In this document: positions 53,687 to 63,406 of the stretch, in pieces
How positions within the stretch are numbered: the first letter of the stretch is position 1
How the letters are laid out: each line of letters opens with the position of its first letter
DNA from: Pseudomonas capsici
Lineage (GTDB): Bacteria; Pseudomonadota; Gammaproteobacteria; Pseudomonadales; Pseudomonadaceae
Direction of reading: 5' to 3'
Assembly (NCBI RefSeq): GCF_017165765.1
Contig: NZ_JAFGZD010000016.1
Location: 58,358 to 122,357, forward strand
DNA: 64,000 nt
The notes under the pieces: generated by a model
What the model was told of the DNA's origin: nothing
Seen by the model: only the letters and a program-made list of their open reading frames with translations
The model's database searches: none
Program-made: the position numbers and the translations under genes

Positions 53687-55536
53687 ACCTACTCTTTCTC
53701 ACTTTCGTATTTCCCCTGATCGGTTTCCTGCTGCTGTCGTTCTCCCGTGGACGCATCTCGGAAAACCTTGCGGCCCTGATCGGTGTCGGCTCCATCGGCC
53801 TTTCAGCGCTGGTCACGGCCTGGGTCATCTGGCAATTCAACGTTGCACCGCCGGAGGGTGGTCATTACACCCAGGTGCTGTGGCAATGGATGAACGTGGA
53901 TGGCTTCAGCCCTAACTTCGCCCTGTATCTGGACGGCCTGTCGGTCACCATGCTGGGCGTGGTGGTTGGCGTGGGCTTCCTGATCCACCTGTTCGCGTCC
54001 TGGTACATGCGCGGTGAAGCCGGTTACTCGCGCTTCTTCTCCTACACCAACCTGTTCATTGCCAGCATGCTGTTCCTGATCCTGGGCGACAACCTGCTGT
54101 TCATCTACTTCGGTTGGGAAGGCGTGGGCCTGTGCAGCTATCTGTTGATCGGTTTCTACTACAGCAACCGCAACAACGGTAACGCTGCACTGAAAGCCTT
54201 CATCGTGACCCGCATCGGCGACGTGTTCATGGCCATCGGCCTGTTCATTCTGTTCCAGCAACTGGGCACGCTGAACATCCAGGAACTGCTGGTTCGTGCT
54301 CCCGAGCACTTCAAGGTCGGTGACTTCTGGATCGTGCTGGCAACCCTGATGCTGCTGGGCGGCGCTGTCGGTAAATCCGCACAACTGCCACTGCAGACCT
54401 GGCTGGCAGATGCGATGGCCGGTCCTACTCCGGTTTCGGCACTGATCCACGCAGCAACCATGGTAACCGCGGGCGTTTATCTGATCGCCCGTACCCACGG
54501 CCTGTTCGCCCTGGCCCCGGACATTCTGCATCTGGTCGGTGTGGTCGGTGGCGTGACGCTGGTTCTGGCAGGTTTCGCAGCACTGGTACAGACCGACATC
54601 AAACGTATCCTCGCCTACTCGACCATGAGCCAGATCGGCTACATGTTCCTGGCCCTGGGCGTGGGTGCCTGGGAAGGCGCGATCTTCCACCTGATGACCC
54701 ACGCCTTCTTCAAGGCGCTGCTGTTCCTTGCTTCCGGTGCGGTGATCGTTGCCTGCCACCACGAGCAGAACATCTTCAAGATGGGTGGCCTGTGGAAGAA
54801 ACTGCCTCTGGCCTATGCCAGCTTCATCGTCGGTGGTGCCGCCCTGGCTGCCCTGCCGCTGCTGACAGCCGGTTTCTACTCCAAGGACGAAATTCTCTGG
54901 GAAGCTTTCGCCAGCGGTAACAACGGTTTGCTGTATGCAGGTCTGGCCGGCGCATTCATGACCTCGATCTACACCTTCCGCCTGATCTTCATCGCGTTCC
55001 ATGGTGAAGCCAAGACCGAAGCCCATGCCGGTCATGGCATTGCTCACTGGCTGCCACTGTCGGTGCTGATCGTGCTGTCGACCTTCATCGGCGCCATGAT
55101 CACCCCGCCACTGGCCGGTGTCCTGCCACAAAGCGTCGGTCATGCAGGCGGCGAAGCCAAGCACAGTCTGGAAATCGCCTCGGGCGCCATCGCCCTGGCC
55201 GGTATCCTGCTGGCGGCCTTGCTGTTCCTGGGCAAGCGTCGTCTGGTAACCGCTATCGCCAACAGCGGCCCGGGCCGTCTCCTGTCAGCCTGGTGGTTCG
55301 CTGCATGGGGCTTCGACTGGATCTACGACAAGCTGTTCGTCAAACCTTATATGGCGATCAGCCATGTGCTGCGTAGCGATCCGTTCGACCGCACCATCGG
55401 TTTGATCCCGCGTCTGGTCAAGGGAGGCCATGTGACCATGAGCCGTACCGAGACCGGCCAGTTGCGTTGGTATGCTGCCTCGATAGCCGTGGGTGCCGTT
55501 CTGGTACTTGGTGCCGTCGTTCTGGTTGCGGTCTGA
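53683..55536 (+). CDS. nuoL: NADH-quinone oxidoreductase subunit L
   Basis: A 617-residue antiporter-like subunit at the distal end of the membrane arm, with the long lateral helix near the C-terminus. IYFGWEGVGLCSYLLIGFYY holds the key glutamate, and GKSAQLPLQTWLADAMAGPT the lysine. Confidence 0.97.
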   Translation: MNLLFLTFVFPLIGFLLLSFSRGRISENLAALIGVGSIGLSALVTAWVIWQFNVAPPEGGHYTQVLWQWMNVDGFSPNFALYLDGLSVTMLGVVVGVGFLIHLFASWYMRGEAGYSRFFSYTNLFIASMLFLILGDNLLFIYFGWEGVGLCSYLLIGFYYSNRNNGNAALKAFIVTRIGDVFMAIGLFILFQQLGTLNIQELLVRAPEHFKVGDFWIVLATLMLLGGAVGKSAQLPLQTWLADAMAGPTPVSALIHAATMVTAGVYLIARTHGLFALAPDILHLVGVVGGVTLVLAGFAALVQTDIKRILAYSTMSQIGYMFLALGVGAWEGAIFHLMTHAFFKALLFLASGAVIVACHHEQNIFKMGGLWKKLPLAYASFIVGGAALAALPLLTAGFYSKDEILWEAFASGNNGLLYAGLAGAFMTSIYTFRLIFIAFHGEAKTEAHAGHGIAHWLPLSVLIVLSTFIGAMITPPLAGVLPQSVGHAGGEAKHSLEIASGAIALAGILLAALLFLGKRRLVTAIANSGPGRLLSAWWFAAWGFDWIYDKLFVKPYMAISHVLRSDPFDRTIGLIPRLVKGGHVTMSRTETGQLRWYAASIAVGAVLVLGAVVLVAV

Positions 55537-55575
55537 CATGAACCTTGCGAATTTGCGAAAGGAATTGAGCCCGTC

Positions 55576-57108
55576 ATGATTCTGCCTTGGCTAATCCTGA
55601 TCCCCTTTATCGGCGGCCTGCTGTGCTGGTTGTGTGAGCGCGTCAGCGCCACACTGCCACGCTGGATCGCGCTGCTGACCATGTCTCTGTTGCTCGGTAT
55701 CGGCCTGTGGCTGTGGGGCGTCGGTGACTACACCCTGTCTCCGGCCCCTGGCGCTGACCCGACCTGGACCCTGGAATTCCACCAACAGTGGATTTCGCGC
55801 TTCGGCATCAGTCTGCACCTGGCGCTGGACGGCCTGTCGTTGCTGATGATCCTGCTGACCGGTCTGCTCGGCGTGTTGTCCGTACTGTGTTCCTGGAAGG
55901 AAATCCAGCGCAACGTCGGCTTCTTCCACCTCAACCTGATGTGGATTCTCGGCGGTGTGGTTGGCGTGTTCCTGGCCATCGACCTGTTCCTGTTCTTCTT
56001 CTTCTGGGAAATGATGCTGGTGCCGATGTATTTCCTCATCGCGCTCTGGGGTCATAGTTCGTCGGACGGCAAGAAGACTCGAATCTACGCGGCGACCAAG
56101 TTCTTCATCTTCACCCAGGCCAGCGGCCTGATCATGCTGGTGGCGATCCTGGGTCTGGTGCTGGTTCACTTCAACCAGACCGGCGTGATCACCTTCGCTT
56201 ATGCCGATCTGCTGAAGACCAGACTGACACCGGGCACCGAGTACATTCTGATGCTGGGCTTCTTCATCGCTTTCGCGGTGAAACTGCCGGTGGTGCCTTT
56301 GCACTCCTGGCTGCCGGATGCTCACGCACAGGCACCGACTGCCGGTTCCGTCGACCTGGCCGGTATCCTGCTGAAAACCGCTGCCTACGGCCTGCTGCGT
56401 CTGGCACTGCCACTGTTCCCCAACGCTTCGGCAGAGTTCGCACCGATTGCAATGACCCTCGGCCTGATCGGTATCTTCTACGGTGCCTTCCTGGCGTTCG
56501 CCCAGACCGACATCAAGCGTCTGATCGCGTTCTCCAGCGTCTCGCACATGGGCTTCGTGCTGATCGGCATCTACTCCGGCAGCCAGCATGCCCTGCAGGG
56601 CGTGGTCATTCAGATGATCGCTCACGGTCTGTCGGCCGCTGCATTGTTTATTCTCAGCGGTCAGTTGTACGAGCGTCTGCATACCCGTGACATGCGTGAA
56701 ATGGGTGGCCTGTGGTCGCGCATCGCTTACCTGCCTGCCATCAGCCTGTTCTTCGCGGCCGCTTCTCTGGGTCTGCCGGGTACAGGCAACTTCGTCGGTG
56801 AGTTCCTGATCCTGCTGGGTGCTTTCGTGCACTCGCCATGGATCACTGCCATCGCCACTTCCGGTCTGGTGTTCGGTTCCGTCTACTCGCTGATCATGAT
56901 CCACCGCGCCTACTTTGGCCCTTCCAAGTCCGAGGAAATCCTCAAGGGCATGGATGGACGGGAATTGATCATGGTGCTGGGCCTTGCCGTATTGCTGATC
57001 GTGCTGGGTGTCTACCCGCAGCCGTTCCTCGATACTTCGGCAGCGACCATGCACGGCGTGCAGCAATGGCTAGGCACTGCCTTCACTCAACTCGCTTCGG
57101 CCCGGTAA
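55576..57108 (+). CDS. nuoM: NADH-quinone oxidoreductase subunit M
   Basis: A 510-residue antiporter-like proton-pumping subunit. FFFWEMMLVPMYFLIALWG and KLPVVPLHSWLPDAHAQAPT carry the conserved glutamate and lysine. It is separated from nuoL by 39 bases with its own ribosome-binding site. Confidence 0.97.
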   Translation: MILPWLILIPFIGGLLCWLCERVSATLPRWIALLTMSLLLGIGLWLWGVGDYTLSPAPGADPTWTLEFHQQWISRFGISLHLALDGLSLLMILLTGLLGVLSVLCSWKEIQRNVGFFHLNLMWILGGVVGVFLAIDLFLFFFFWEMMLVPMYFLIALWGHSSSDGKKTRIYAATKFFIFTQASGLIMLVAILGLVLVHFNQTGVITFAYADLLKTRLTPGTEYILMLGFFIAFAVKLPVVPLHSWLPDAHAQAPTAGSVDLAGILLKTAAYGLLRLALPLFPNASAEFAPIAMTLGLIGIFYGAFLAFAQTDIKRLIAFSSVSHMGFVLIGIYSGSQHALQGVVIQMIAHGLSAAALFILSGQLYERLHTRDMREMGGLWSRIAYLPAISLFFAAASLGLPGTGNFVGEFLILLGAFVHSPWITAIATSGLVFGSVYSLIMIHRAYFGPSKSEEILKGMDGRELIMVLGLAVLLIVLGVYPQPFLDTSAATMHGVQQWLGTAFTQLASAR

Positions 57109-57115
57109 GAGCGCT

Positions 57116-58579
57116 ATGGACCTGACGATTCAACACTTTATTGCGCTTGCCCCACTGCTGATTACCAGCCTCACCATCGTGGTGGTGATGCTGGCCATCG
57201 CATGGCGCCGCAATCACTCACAAACATTCCTGCTGTCGGTAGCAGGGCTCAACCTGGCATTGCTGTCGATTTACCCTGCTCTGAAAGTCGCGCCACTGGC
57301 CGTGACGCCCTTGCTGCAGATCGACAGTTTCGCCTGCCTGTACATGGCAATCATCCTCGCCTCGACCCTGGCATGCGTGACAATGGCGCACGCCTACCTG
57401 GGCGATGACAAGAAAGGCTACCCAGGCAATCGCGAAGAACTTTACCTGTTGATCCTGCTGGCCGCTCTCGGTGGTCTGGTGCTGGTCAGCGCCCAGCATC
57501 TTGCTGGCCTGTTCATCGGCCTGGAGCTGTTGTCGGTGCCGGTCTACGGTCTGGTCGCTTATGCCTTCTTCAACAAGCGTTCTCTGGAAGGCGGCATCAA
57601 GTACATGGTGCTCTCGGCGGCCGGTTCGGCGTTCCTGCTGTTCGGTATGGCGCTGTTGTACGCAGACGCAGGCAGCCTGAGCTTCGCCGGTATCGGCAAG
57701 GCGATTGCCGCTACCGGCATGCCAAGCGGTCTGGCCAGCCTGGGCCTTGCCATGATGGTCGTGGGCCTGGCGTTCAAACTGTCGCTGGTTCCGTTCCACC
57801 TGTGGACCCCGGACGTCTACGAGGGTGCCCCTGCCCCGATTGCGGCTTTCCTGGCAACCGCCAGCAAGGTTGCGGTTTTCGCTGTACTGGTGCGCCTGTT
57901 CCAGATCTCCCCGGCAGCCAGCAGCGGTGTGTTGCATGACGTCCTTGCGGTCATAGCCGTCGCCTCGATTCTGGTCGGTAACCTGCTGGCACTGACTCAG
58001 AACAACCTCAAGCGTCTGCTGGGCTACTCGTCCATCGCTCACTTCGGTTACCTGATGATCGCGCTGGTTGCCAGCAAAGGTATGGCTGTCGAGGCAATCG
58101 GCGTCTATCTGGCGACTTATGTACTGACCTCCCTGGGCAGCTTCGGTGTAATCACCATGATGTCCTCGCCGTACAGTGGCCGCGATGCCGATGCAATGTT
58201 CGAGTACCGCGGTCTGTTCTGGCGTCGTCCTTACCTGACTGCGGTCATGACCCTGATGATGCTGTCTCTGGCGGGTATCCCGCTGACTGCCGGCTTCATC
58301 GGCAAGTTCTACATCATCGCCACTGGCGTCGAGTCGCAGCTGTGGTGGCTGCTCGGTGCACTGATCATTGGTAGCGCCATTGGCGTGTTCTACTACCTGC
58401 GTGTGATGGTCACGATGTATCTGGTCGACAACAAGCTGCCTCGCCACGATGCAGCCTTCAACTGGGCACAGCGCACAGGCGGCGTCATGCTGCTGGCTGT
58501 AGCCATCCTGACCTTCGTACTGGGTGTGTACCCACAACCGTTGCTGGATCTGGTGTTGAATGCAGGCCTTGCGGGCTGA
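57116..58579 (+). CDS. nuoN: NADH-quinone oxidoreductase subunit N
   Basis: A 487-residue antiporter-like subunit, last of the operon. GLELLSVPVYGLVAYAF and FKLSLVPFHLWTPDVYEGAP are conserved. The gene is followed by a strong terminator, closing a 15-kb operon without any inserted gene. Confidence 0.97.
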   Translation: MDLTIQHFIALAPLLITSLTIVVVMLAIAWRRNHSQTFLLSVAGLNLALLSIYPALKVAPLAVTPLLQIDSFACLYMAIILASTLACVTMAHAYLGDDKKGYPGNREELYLLILLAALGGLVLVSAQHLAGLFIGLELLSVPVYGLVAYAFFNKRSLEGGIKYMVLSAAGSAFLLFGMALLYADAGSLSFAGIGKAIAATGMPSGLASLGLAMMVVGLAFKLSLVPFHLWTPDVYEGAPAPIAAFLATASKVAVFAVLVRLFQISPAASSGVLHDVLAVIAVASILVGNLLALTQNNLKRLLGYSSIAHFGYLMIALVASKGMAVEAIGVYLATYVLTSLGSFGVITMMSSPYSGRDADAMFEYRGLFWRRPYLTAVMTLMMLSLAGIPLTAGFIGKFYIIATGVESQLWWLLGALIIGSAIGVFYYLRVMVTMYLVDNKLPRHDAAFNWAQRTGGVMLLAVAILTFVLGVYPQPLLDLVLNAGLAG

Positions 58580-58593
58580 TTCAAGATGAAATG

Positions 58594-58619
58594 AAAAACC
58601 CTGCTTCGGCAGGGTTTTT
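58594..58619 (+). terminator. Terminator of the nuo operon
   Basis: Perfect 11-bp stem AAAAACCCTGC / GCAGGGTTTTT with a TTCG loop and a run of eight T. Confidence 0.95.
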
Positions 58620-58693
58620 TTTGGCCTGTTCATGGCTGGTGGTGGCTTATCTGAAACTTGCATCAAGAGAAGATGATCGTCTTCGATGACGTA

Positions 58694-58713
58694 TCGCGAA
58701 CGAATTGGCTCTT
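58694..58713. repeat. REP-like fragment
   Basis: TCGCGAACGAATTGGCTCTT matches the element at 6218-6236 with one or two differences. It lies between the nuo terminator and the chemoreceptor gene; the remaining bases there show no gene. Confidence 0.4.
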
Positions 58714-58805
58714 GCTTGTTAAGGCTCAACAAAAGGCATTGATCCTGCTGCGGGGCCTTCCAGGTACCTGCCATGCGGTACGCATGGCAGGCAGTGTTGA
58801 GTGAG

Positions 58806-60485
58806 TCAGACGCGGAACTGCGCGACCAGCCCGCCCAGGCGCTTGCCAAGGTCAAACAGGCTGCGAGAGGTCTGGGCGCCCTGACGGGTTTCGTCTGCAA
58901 CCGTTTCGACTGCAACGGCGATCTGGTGGACGCTGCGGTTGATTTCCTCGGCCACGGCGGTCTGTTCTTCAGCGGCACTGGCGATCTGGGCGTTCATCGA
59001 GTTGATGGTCGCGATCAGTTCACCGATGGTCACCAGCGACAGGCCTGCATCGTTGGCCTGGGTTGAAGTACCGTCGCCTGCCTCGCTGGAGCGGCGCATG
59101 GCACCGACCGCCTCTTCGGTGCCCTTTTGCAGGCGGTCGATCATGCCCTGGATTTCCTGGGTGCTTTGCTGAGTCCGGCTGGCCAGTGCCCGGACTTCAT
59201 CGGCGACCACGGCGAACCCCCGACCGGCCTCCCCTGCCCTCGCCGCTTCGATTGCCGCGTTGAGTGCCAACAGGTTGGTCTGCTCTGCAATGGAGCGAAT
59301 GACGCCCAGCACACTGACAATCGATGATACGTCCTGCTGCAGACTGTCCAGCGATGAGCCGCTCTTGCGGATGTCCTCTACCAAGGCATGGATCTGCGTG
59401 ATGCTGCCATCGACCACCCGCTTGGCAGCCTTGCCTTGTTCGTCGGTCTGCTGGGCAGCAACGGAAGCACTCTGAGCGCTTTTTGCGACTTCCTGGGCAG
59501 CGGCAGACATTTCGTTGATGGCAGTAGCCACTTGATCGGTTTCATGGCGCTGACGATCCATGGCCAGTTCCGAACGCTGTGCCTGATCAGAGACTTCGCT
59601 GACCAGCCCGGTGAGTTGCGTGGTCATCTCGGTGATCTGACGAACGATGCCATGGATCTTGTCGACGAACCGGTTGAACGAACCTGCCAGCTCGCCAAGT
59701 TCATCCTGGCTGGTAATGGCCAGACGGCGGGTCAGATCGCCTTCACCGGCGACGATATCGTCCAGGTTGTTTTTCATCAAACGCAGGGGACGCAACAGAG
59801 TGCCGGTCATGACAATGCCGATCACGCTGATGATCACCAGTACCAGCACTGTGATGCCCACAATGCTGTACAGCATGTCGTACAGGCGTGCCTCGACGTT
59901 CTGCTTGACCACAGCCACCTGGGCTTCGACATTCTCGAGGTTGACTGAGCTGCCGACGACCAGATCCCATTTCGGTAGATATTCGGTGTAAGCAACTTTC
60001 GGAACCGGTTCGGTCTTGCCTGGCAATGGAGAAGCGTAATAGGTGTAGTGGTCGCCCGTCTTGGCTGACGCTACCAGTTCCCTGTTGAGATACACGCCAC
60101 TGGGGTCACGAACCTCCTTGAAGCTTTTGCCCAGACCATCGGAACTGTTGCTACGGAAGATACGTATGATTTCGGAGTCGTATCCGAACAGATAACCGTC
60201 CTTGCCATAACTGACCGCAGAAAGCAGTTTGACCGCACTGGCTCTGGCAGCATTGTCGCCTTGTGCCGACGCTTCATAGATAGGCTTGATACCGCTCAGG
60301 GCAATATCGACATAACTTTTAAGAGTCGCCCGGGCCTCTGTCAGCAAACGCTCCCTTGTCTCGCTGACCTCTCTGTCGGCTTGTTGATGAAGGATAAACA
60401 CTGTGGTCACGCTGATTACCACAGCGAACAGCAACACTGGCAATACCGCCAGTGACAGAACCTTGGCTTTCAGACTCAGACGCAT
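58806..60485 (-). CDS. Methyl-accepting chemotaxis protein with Cache sensor domain (CtpM-like)
   Basis: A 559-residue chemoreceptor. Membrane segment 1 is about 10-32. The periplasmic part about 35-195 is a single Cache-2-type domain, shown by SYGKDGYLFGYDSEI, GVYLNRELV and PKWDLVVGSSV. Membrane segment 2 is about 205-230, followed by HAMP and the signalling hairpin with EQTNLLALNAAIEAARAGEA. Its place right after nuoN matches P. aeruginosa PA2652 (CtpM), a malate receptor, so organic-acid sensing is a fair inference. There is no C-terminal methylation-tether pentapeptide. Confidence 0.9.
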   Translation of the reverse strand: MRLSLKAKVLSLAVLPVLLFAVVISVTTVFILHQQADREVSETRERLLTEARATLKSYVDIALSGIKPIYEASAQGDNAARASAVKLLSAVSYGKDGYLFGYDSEIIRIFRSNSSDGLGKSFKEVRDPSGVYLNRELVASAKTGDHYTYYASPLPGKTEPVPKVAYTEYLPKWDLVVGSSVNLENVEAQVAVVKQNVEARLYDMLYSIVGITVLVLVIISVIGIVMTGTLLRPLRLMKNNLDDIVAGEGDLTRRLAITSQDELGELAGSFNRFVDKIHGIVRQITEMTTQLTGLVSEVSDQAQRSELAMDRQRHETDQVATAINEMSAAAQEVAKSAQSASVAAQQTDEQGKAAKRVVDGSITQIHALVEDIRKSGSSLDSLQQDVSSIVSVLGVIRSIAEQTNLLALNAAIEAARAGEAGRGFAVVADEVRALASRTQQSTQEIQGMIDRLQKGTEEAVGAMRRSSEAGDGTSTQANDAGLSLVTIGELIATINSMNAQIASAAEEQTAVAEEINRSVHQIAVAVETVADETRQGAQTSRSLFDLGKRLGGLVAQFRV

Positions 60486-60540
60486 ACGATTCGCCTATTC
60501 AGTTGTTTTTATAGGGAGGACTTTCAGGATGTATCGGCAA

Positions 60541-60574
60541 AAAAAACCGGGAGTTAATATCATCCCGGTTTTTT
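60541..60574 (-). terminator. Terminator of the two-component operon
   Basis: 12-bp stem AAAAAACCGGGA / TCCCGGTTTTTT with a ten-base loop, about 30 bases past the sensor kinase stop and symmetrical enough to act both ways. Confidence 0.88.
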
Positions 60575-60602
60575 TGTAGGAAAAGACTGACTCCACGCAA
60601 GG

Positions 60603-61925
60603 TCAGGGAGAAGTGCGCTCAGGCAGATCGATACGCACGCGCAGCCCACCCTGTGGGCTGGTGAGCAATTGCAGATCGCCGCCCCATGCTTCGACAATAT
60701 CGCGCACGATTCCCAAGCCCAGACCATGCCCGGTGATCTGCTCATCGAGACGAGTGCCACGACTGAAAACCTCTGCACGCCGAGACTCGGGAATACCCGG
60801 CCCATCGTCGTCGACCAGCAGCGTGAATCCCTGCCCTTGCGGCTCGATATTCAGGCGCACTTCACTGTCAGCCCATTTGCAGGCGTTATCCAGCAGGTTG
60901 CCCAGCAACTCGAGAATGTCCTCACGATCCCAGGGCAAATGCAGACCGCTCTGAACATCGTTGATCAGGTCCAGATGCTCGCCGTGAATCATGCGCAGTG
61001 TCGAAAACAGGCTGGTCAATTCTGCATCGCAATCGAAACGCGCGCCCGGCAGCGCATCCCCTGACAACCGAGCCCGATTCAATTCACGCTCCAGGCGCAG
61101 CCGGATGTTTTCCAGTTGCTCGTGCAGGGTTTTGCGCAAGGCCGGATTGGCGTCCAGTTGTTCGCTCGATGCCATGCTGAGCAGAACAGCCAAGGGCGTC
61201 TTGAGAGCATGCCCCAGGTTACCCAAGGCGTTGCGTGAACGCTTGAGGCTGTCTTCTGTATGAGCAAGCAAATGGTTGATCTGAGCCACCAGAGGCTCAA
61301 GCTCGAGAGGGACTTGATTGTCCAGTTGCGAGCGTTGCCCTTGCTGCAATTGAAATATCTGCTCGCGCACGGTTTCCAGAGGACGCAAGGCCCTGCGCAC
61401 GGTGACGCGCTGCAGAACCAGCACCAGGATCAGTGCAGCCAGACCGAATCCAAGACCTATCTGCTGCATACGCTGAAAGCTTGCTCTGACGGGCGTGTAA
61501 TCCTGCGCAACCGTTACCGTGATCTGCTGCCCGAACTTCCGGTAGTCCGCACTCCATACCAGGAGCGACTGCCCGGTATGTCCCAGCTCGAGATCAGAAT
61601 GAAGACCTGCCCCCACGGGTTTCGGCAATTCAAAATCCCACAGCGAGCGGGAGCGCCAATAACCCTCGGTAAAATCCAGACGGAAGTAGTGCCCGGAGAG
61701 CGGGCGTTGATAGGCCGCAGACAAGCGCTGTTCATCCAGTTGAATGCCCGCCGGACCACGAACCAGAGCAACCAGCAGGCTTTCGCTTTCCTTGCGCAGT
61801 CCGGCTTCCAAATAACGTTGCAGACCCAGTTCAAACAAGTACAGGCTGGTCTGAGCCATCACCAGACCCACGACGACCAGCACTGCAACGAGGCCGAGGC
61901 TCAGACGCCTCTGTATGGACTTCAA
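60603..61925 (-). CDS. bqsS: Sensor histidine kinase, BqsS/CarS-like
   Basis: A 440-residue inner-membrane kinase. Membrane segments are about 8-30 and 155-173, with a periplasmic loop of about 125 residues. The phosphorylated His239 lies in NLGHALKTPLAVLLS. The ATP site has LLGNLLDNACKWA, DDDGPGIP and GHGLGLGIV. Partner and neighbour genes (regulator, two PepSY proteins) match P. aeruginosa PA2656-PA2659, described as BqsSR (ferrous iron) or CarSR (calcium). The periplasmic RExxE iron motif of BqsS is not exact here; the nearest is R44-K-E-S-E48. Its stop side is followed by a terminator, so it ends the operon. Confidence 0.8.
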   Translation of the reverse strand: MKSIQRRLSLGLVAVLVVVGLVMAQTSLYLFELGLQRYLEAGLRKESESLLVALVRGPAGIQLDEQRLSAAYQRPLSGHYFRLDFTEGYWRSRSLWDFELPKPVGAGLHSDLELGHTGQSLLVWSADYRKFGQQITVTVAQDYTPVRASFQRMQQIGLGFGLAALILVLVLQRVTVRRALRPLETVREQIFQLQQGQRSQLDNQVPLELEPLVAQINHLLAHTEDSLKRSRNALGNLGHALKTPLAVLLSMASSEQLDANPALRKTLHEQLENIRLRLERELNRARLSGDALPGARFDCDAELTSLFSTLRMIHGEHLDLINDVQSGLHLPWDREDILELLGNLLDNACKWADSEVRLNIEPQGQGFTLLVDDDGPGIPESRRAEVFSRGTRLDEQITGHGLGLGIVRDIVEAWGGDLQLLTSPQGGLRVRIDLPERTSP

Positions 61926-62590
61926 GCGTTATTACCACCGAACAGATAACCCTGGCCACGACGGGTAGTGACCACCGAACGCCCAAGCTTGCGCCTGAGG
62001 TGATTGACATGGACTTCTATCACATTGGAGTCGCGTTCGTTTTCGCCATCGTACAGATGCTCTGCAAGATGGCTCTTGGAAAGGATCTGTTCCGGGTGAT
62101 GCATGAAGTAACGCAGCAGACGGAACTCGGCAGACGTCAACTGGATGTCCACCCCGTCACGCACGACGCATTGCCGGCCTTCATCGAGATTGAGACCTGC
62201 GGACTCCAGAGTCGGCTGGTTGGCCAATCCATGGGAGCGGCGCAACAGAGCCTGAATGCGCAGCTGCAGCTCTTCGGGATGAAAGGGTTTGGTCAGGTAA
62301 TCGTCGGCACCCGCTTTCAAGCCTTCTATGCGTTCGGACCAGGAACCTCTGGCCGTCAGAATCAGCACAGGCGCGGTCAGCCCTTTGGCACGCCATTGTT
62401 GAAGCACTTCCAGGCCCGGAAGGCCGGGCAGCCCCAGGTCCAGAACAATCAGGTCATAAGGCTCGCTTACGCCCTGATAGACCGCATCACGGCCATCAGC
62501 CAGCCAATCCACGGCATAACCCTGACGCCCAAGGGCAGAGATCAGTTCATCTGCCAGAGGCACATGGTCTTCAACCAGTAATAGCCGCAT
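61922..62590 (-). CDS. bqsR: OmpR-family response regulator, BqsR/CarR-like
   Basis: A 222-residue regulator. The receiver domain has the phosphoacceptor Asp51 in LIVLDLGLPG and the switch lysine in LTKPFHPEEL. The C-terminal winged helix ends VNHLRRKLGRSVVTTRRGQG. It overlaps the kinase gene by four bases and the upstream PepSY gene by one base (TGATG), so all four genes form one operon. It probably also controls that operon, as is usual for such pairs. Confidence 0.85.
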   Translation of the reverse strand: MRLLLVEDHVPLADELISALGRQGYAVDWLADGRDAVYQGVSEPYDLIVLDLGLPGLPGLEVLQQWRAKGLTAPVLILTARGSWSERIEGLKAGADDYLTKPFHPEELQLRIQALLRRSHGLANQPTLESAGLNLDEGRQCVVRDGVDIQLTSAEFRLLRYFMHHPEQILSKSHLAEHLYDGENERDSNVIEVHVNHLRRKLGRSVVTTRRGQGYLFGGNNA

Positions 62591-62898
62591 CAATCATCTT
62601 CCTCGTCTTTCAGGAGCCGTCCGTCACGCGCATCGAACTTGAGCTCGCGAACAACGCCTTGCGTGGTCAACAATTCGAATTCATAAACGTAGATGTTATT
62701 TTTTTCTTCCAGTTCGGCCTCGAGCAACTTGGCACCTGGATGATGCTGTAACGCCTGCTCGATAAATTGCTCGAGAGGCAGGATCACCCCGCGCTGCCGC
62801 AAATTGAGTGCCTCGTCCTGATTCAGGTCCTTGGCATGGGCGGCAGTACAGAGCAGCCCCATACCAAGGATTGCGCAGAGACGCTTTTCGACCTTCAT
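62590..62898 (-). CDS. Exported PepSY-domain protein (second of two)
   Basis: A 102-residue periplasmic protein. Signal peptide about 1-22 (LLCTAAHA). One PepSY domain carries EQFIEQALQHHPGAKLLEAE and VYEFELLT, with an acidic tail (LLKDEEDD) that could bind cations. It corresponds by position to P. aeruginosa PA2658. It is translationally coupled to both neighbours. Together with its paralogue it may tune the sensor kinase or bind the metal. Confidence 0.85.
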   Translation of the reverse strand: MKVEKRLCAILGMGLLCTAAHAKDLNQDEALNLRQRGVILPLEQFIEQALQHHPGAKLLEAELEEKNNIYVYEFELLTTQGVVRELKFDARDGRLLKDEEDD

Positions 62899-63206
62899 TA
62901 CTTATCCTGATAGTTCTTGTATATCTGCCCGGTGACAGCGTCTATTTTCAGGTCCCACTGAACGCCTGCGGTATCGCGCAATTCGATCTGGTAAACGTAT
63001 TTACCGTATTCGTTTTCGAGCTCCGTCTCGGTAATAGTTGCCCCAGGGTGCTTGGACAATGCGTATTCATTGAGCTTTTCAAAAGACTGGATGGTGCCTG
63101 CATCCCTCAGGCGCAAGGCCTCATCCGGCCCGATATCACGTGCCAGGGCAAACCCGGCAGGTACGGTGAGCATTACGGCAGTCAGCAACGTTGTCAGTCT
63201 TTTCAT
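62898..63206 (-). CDS. Exported PepSY-domain protein (first of two)
   Basis: A 102-residue paralogue of the next gene. Signal peptide about 1-23 (VPAGFALA). The PepSY domain contains EYALSKHPGATITETELENE and VYQIELRD. It is the first gene of the operon and overlaps the second PepSY gene by one base. By position it matches PA2659, reported as strongly calcium- or iron-responsive in P. aeruginosa. Confidence 0.85.
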   Translation of the reverse strand: MKRLTTLLTAVMLTVPAGFALARDIGPDEALRLRDAGTIQSFEKLNEYALSKHPGATITETELENEYGKYVYQIELRDTAGVQWDLKIDAVTGQIYKNYQDK

Positions 63207-63406
63207 TATGGGCTCCGTCGAGTGGTGCTTTCTACGGATACCAAGATACGGGTATCAACTTAACTCAAGCTGAATCCCTCTGGCTACATGCCATCACTGC
63301 ATATCTACTTGCACTAGCGAAGCATGGTGTTTGAAAGCATTGCTGTTAAACTCGTCCCCTGCATTTATCGCTTGCGCGATCGCCATCTACCCAGGGCTTA
63401 GACACA

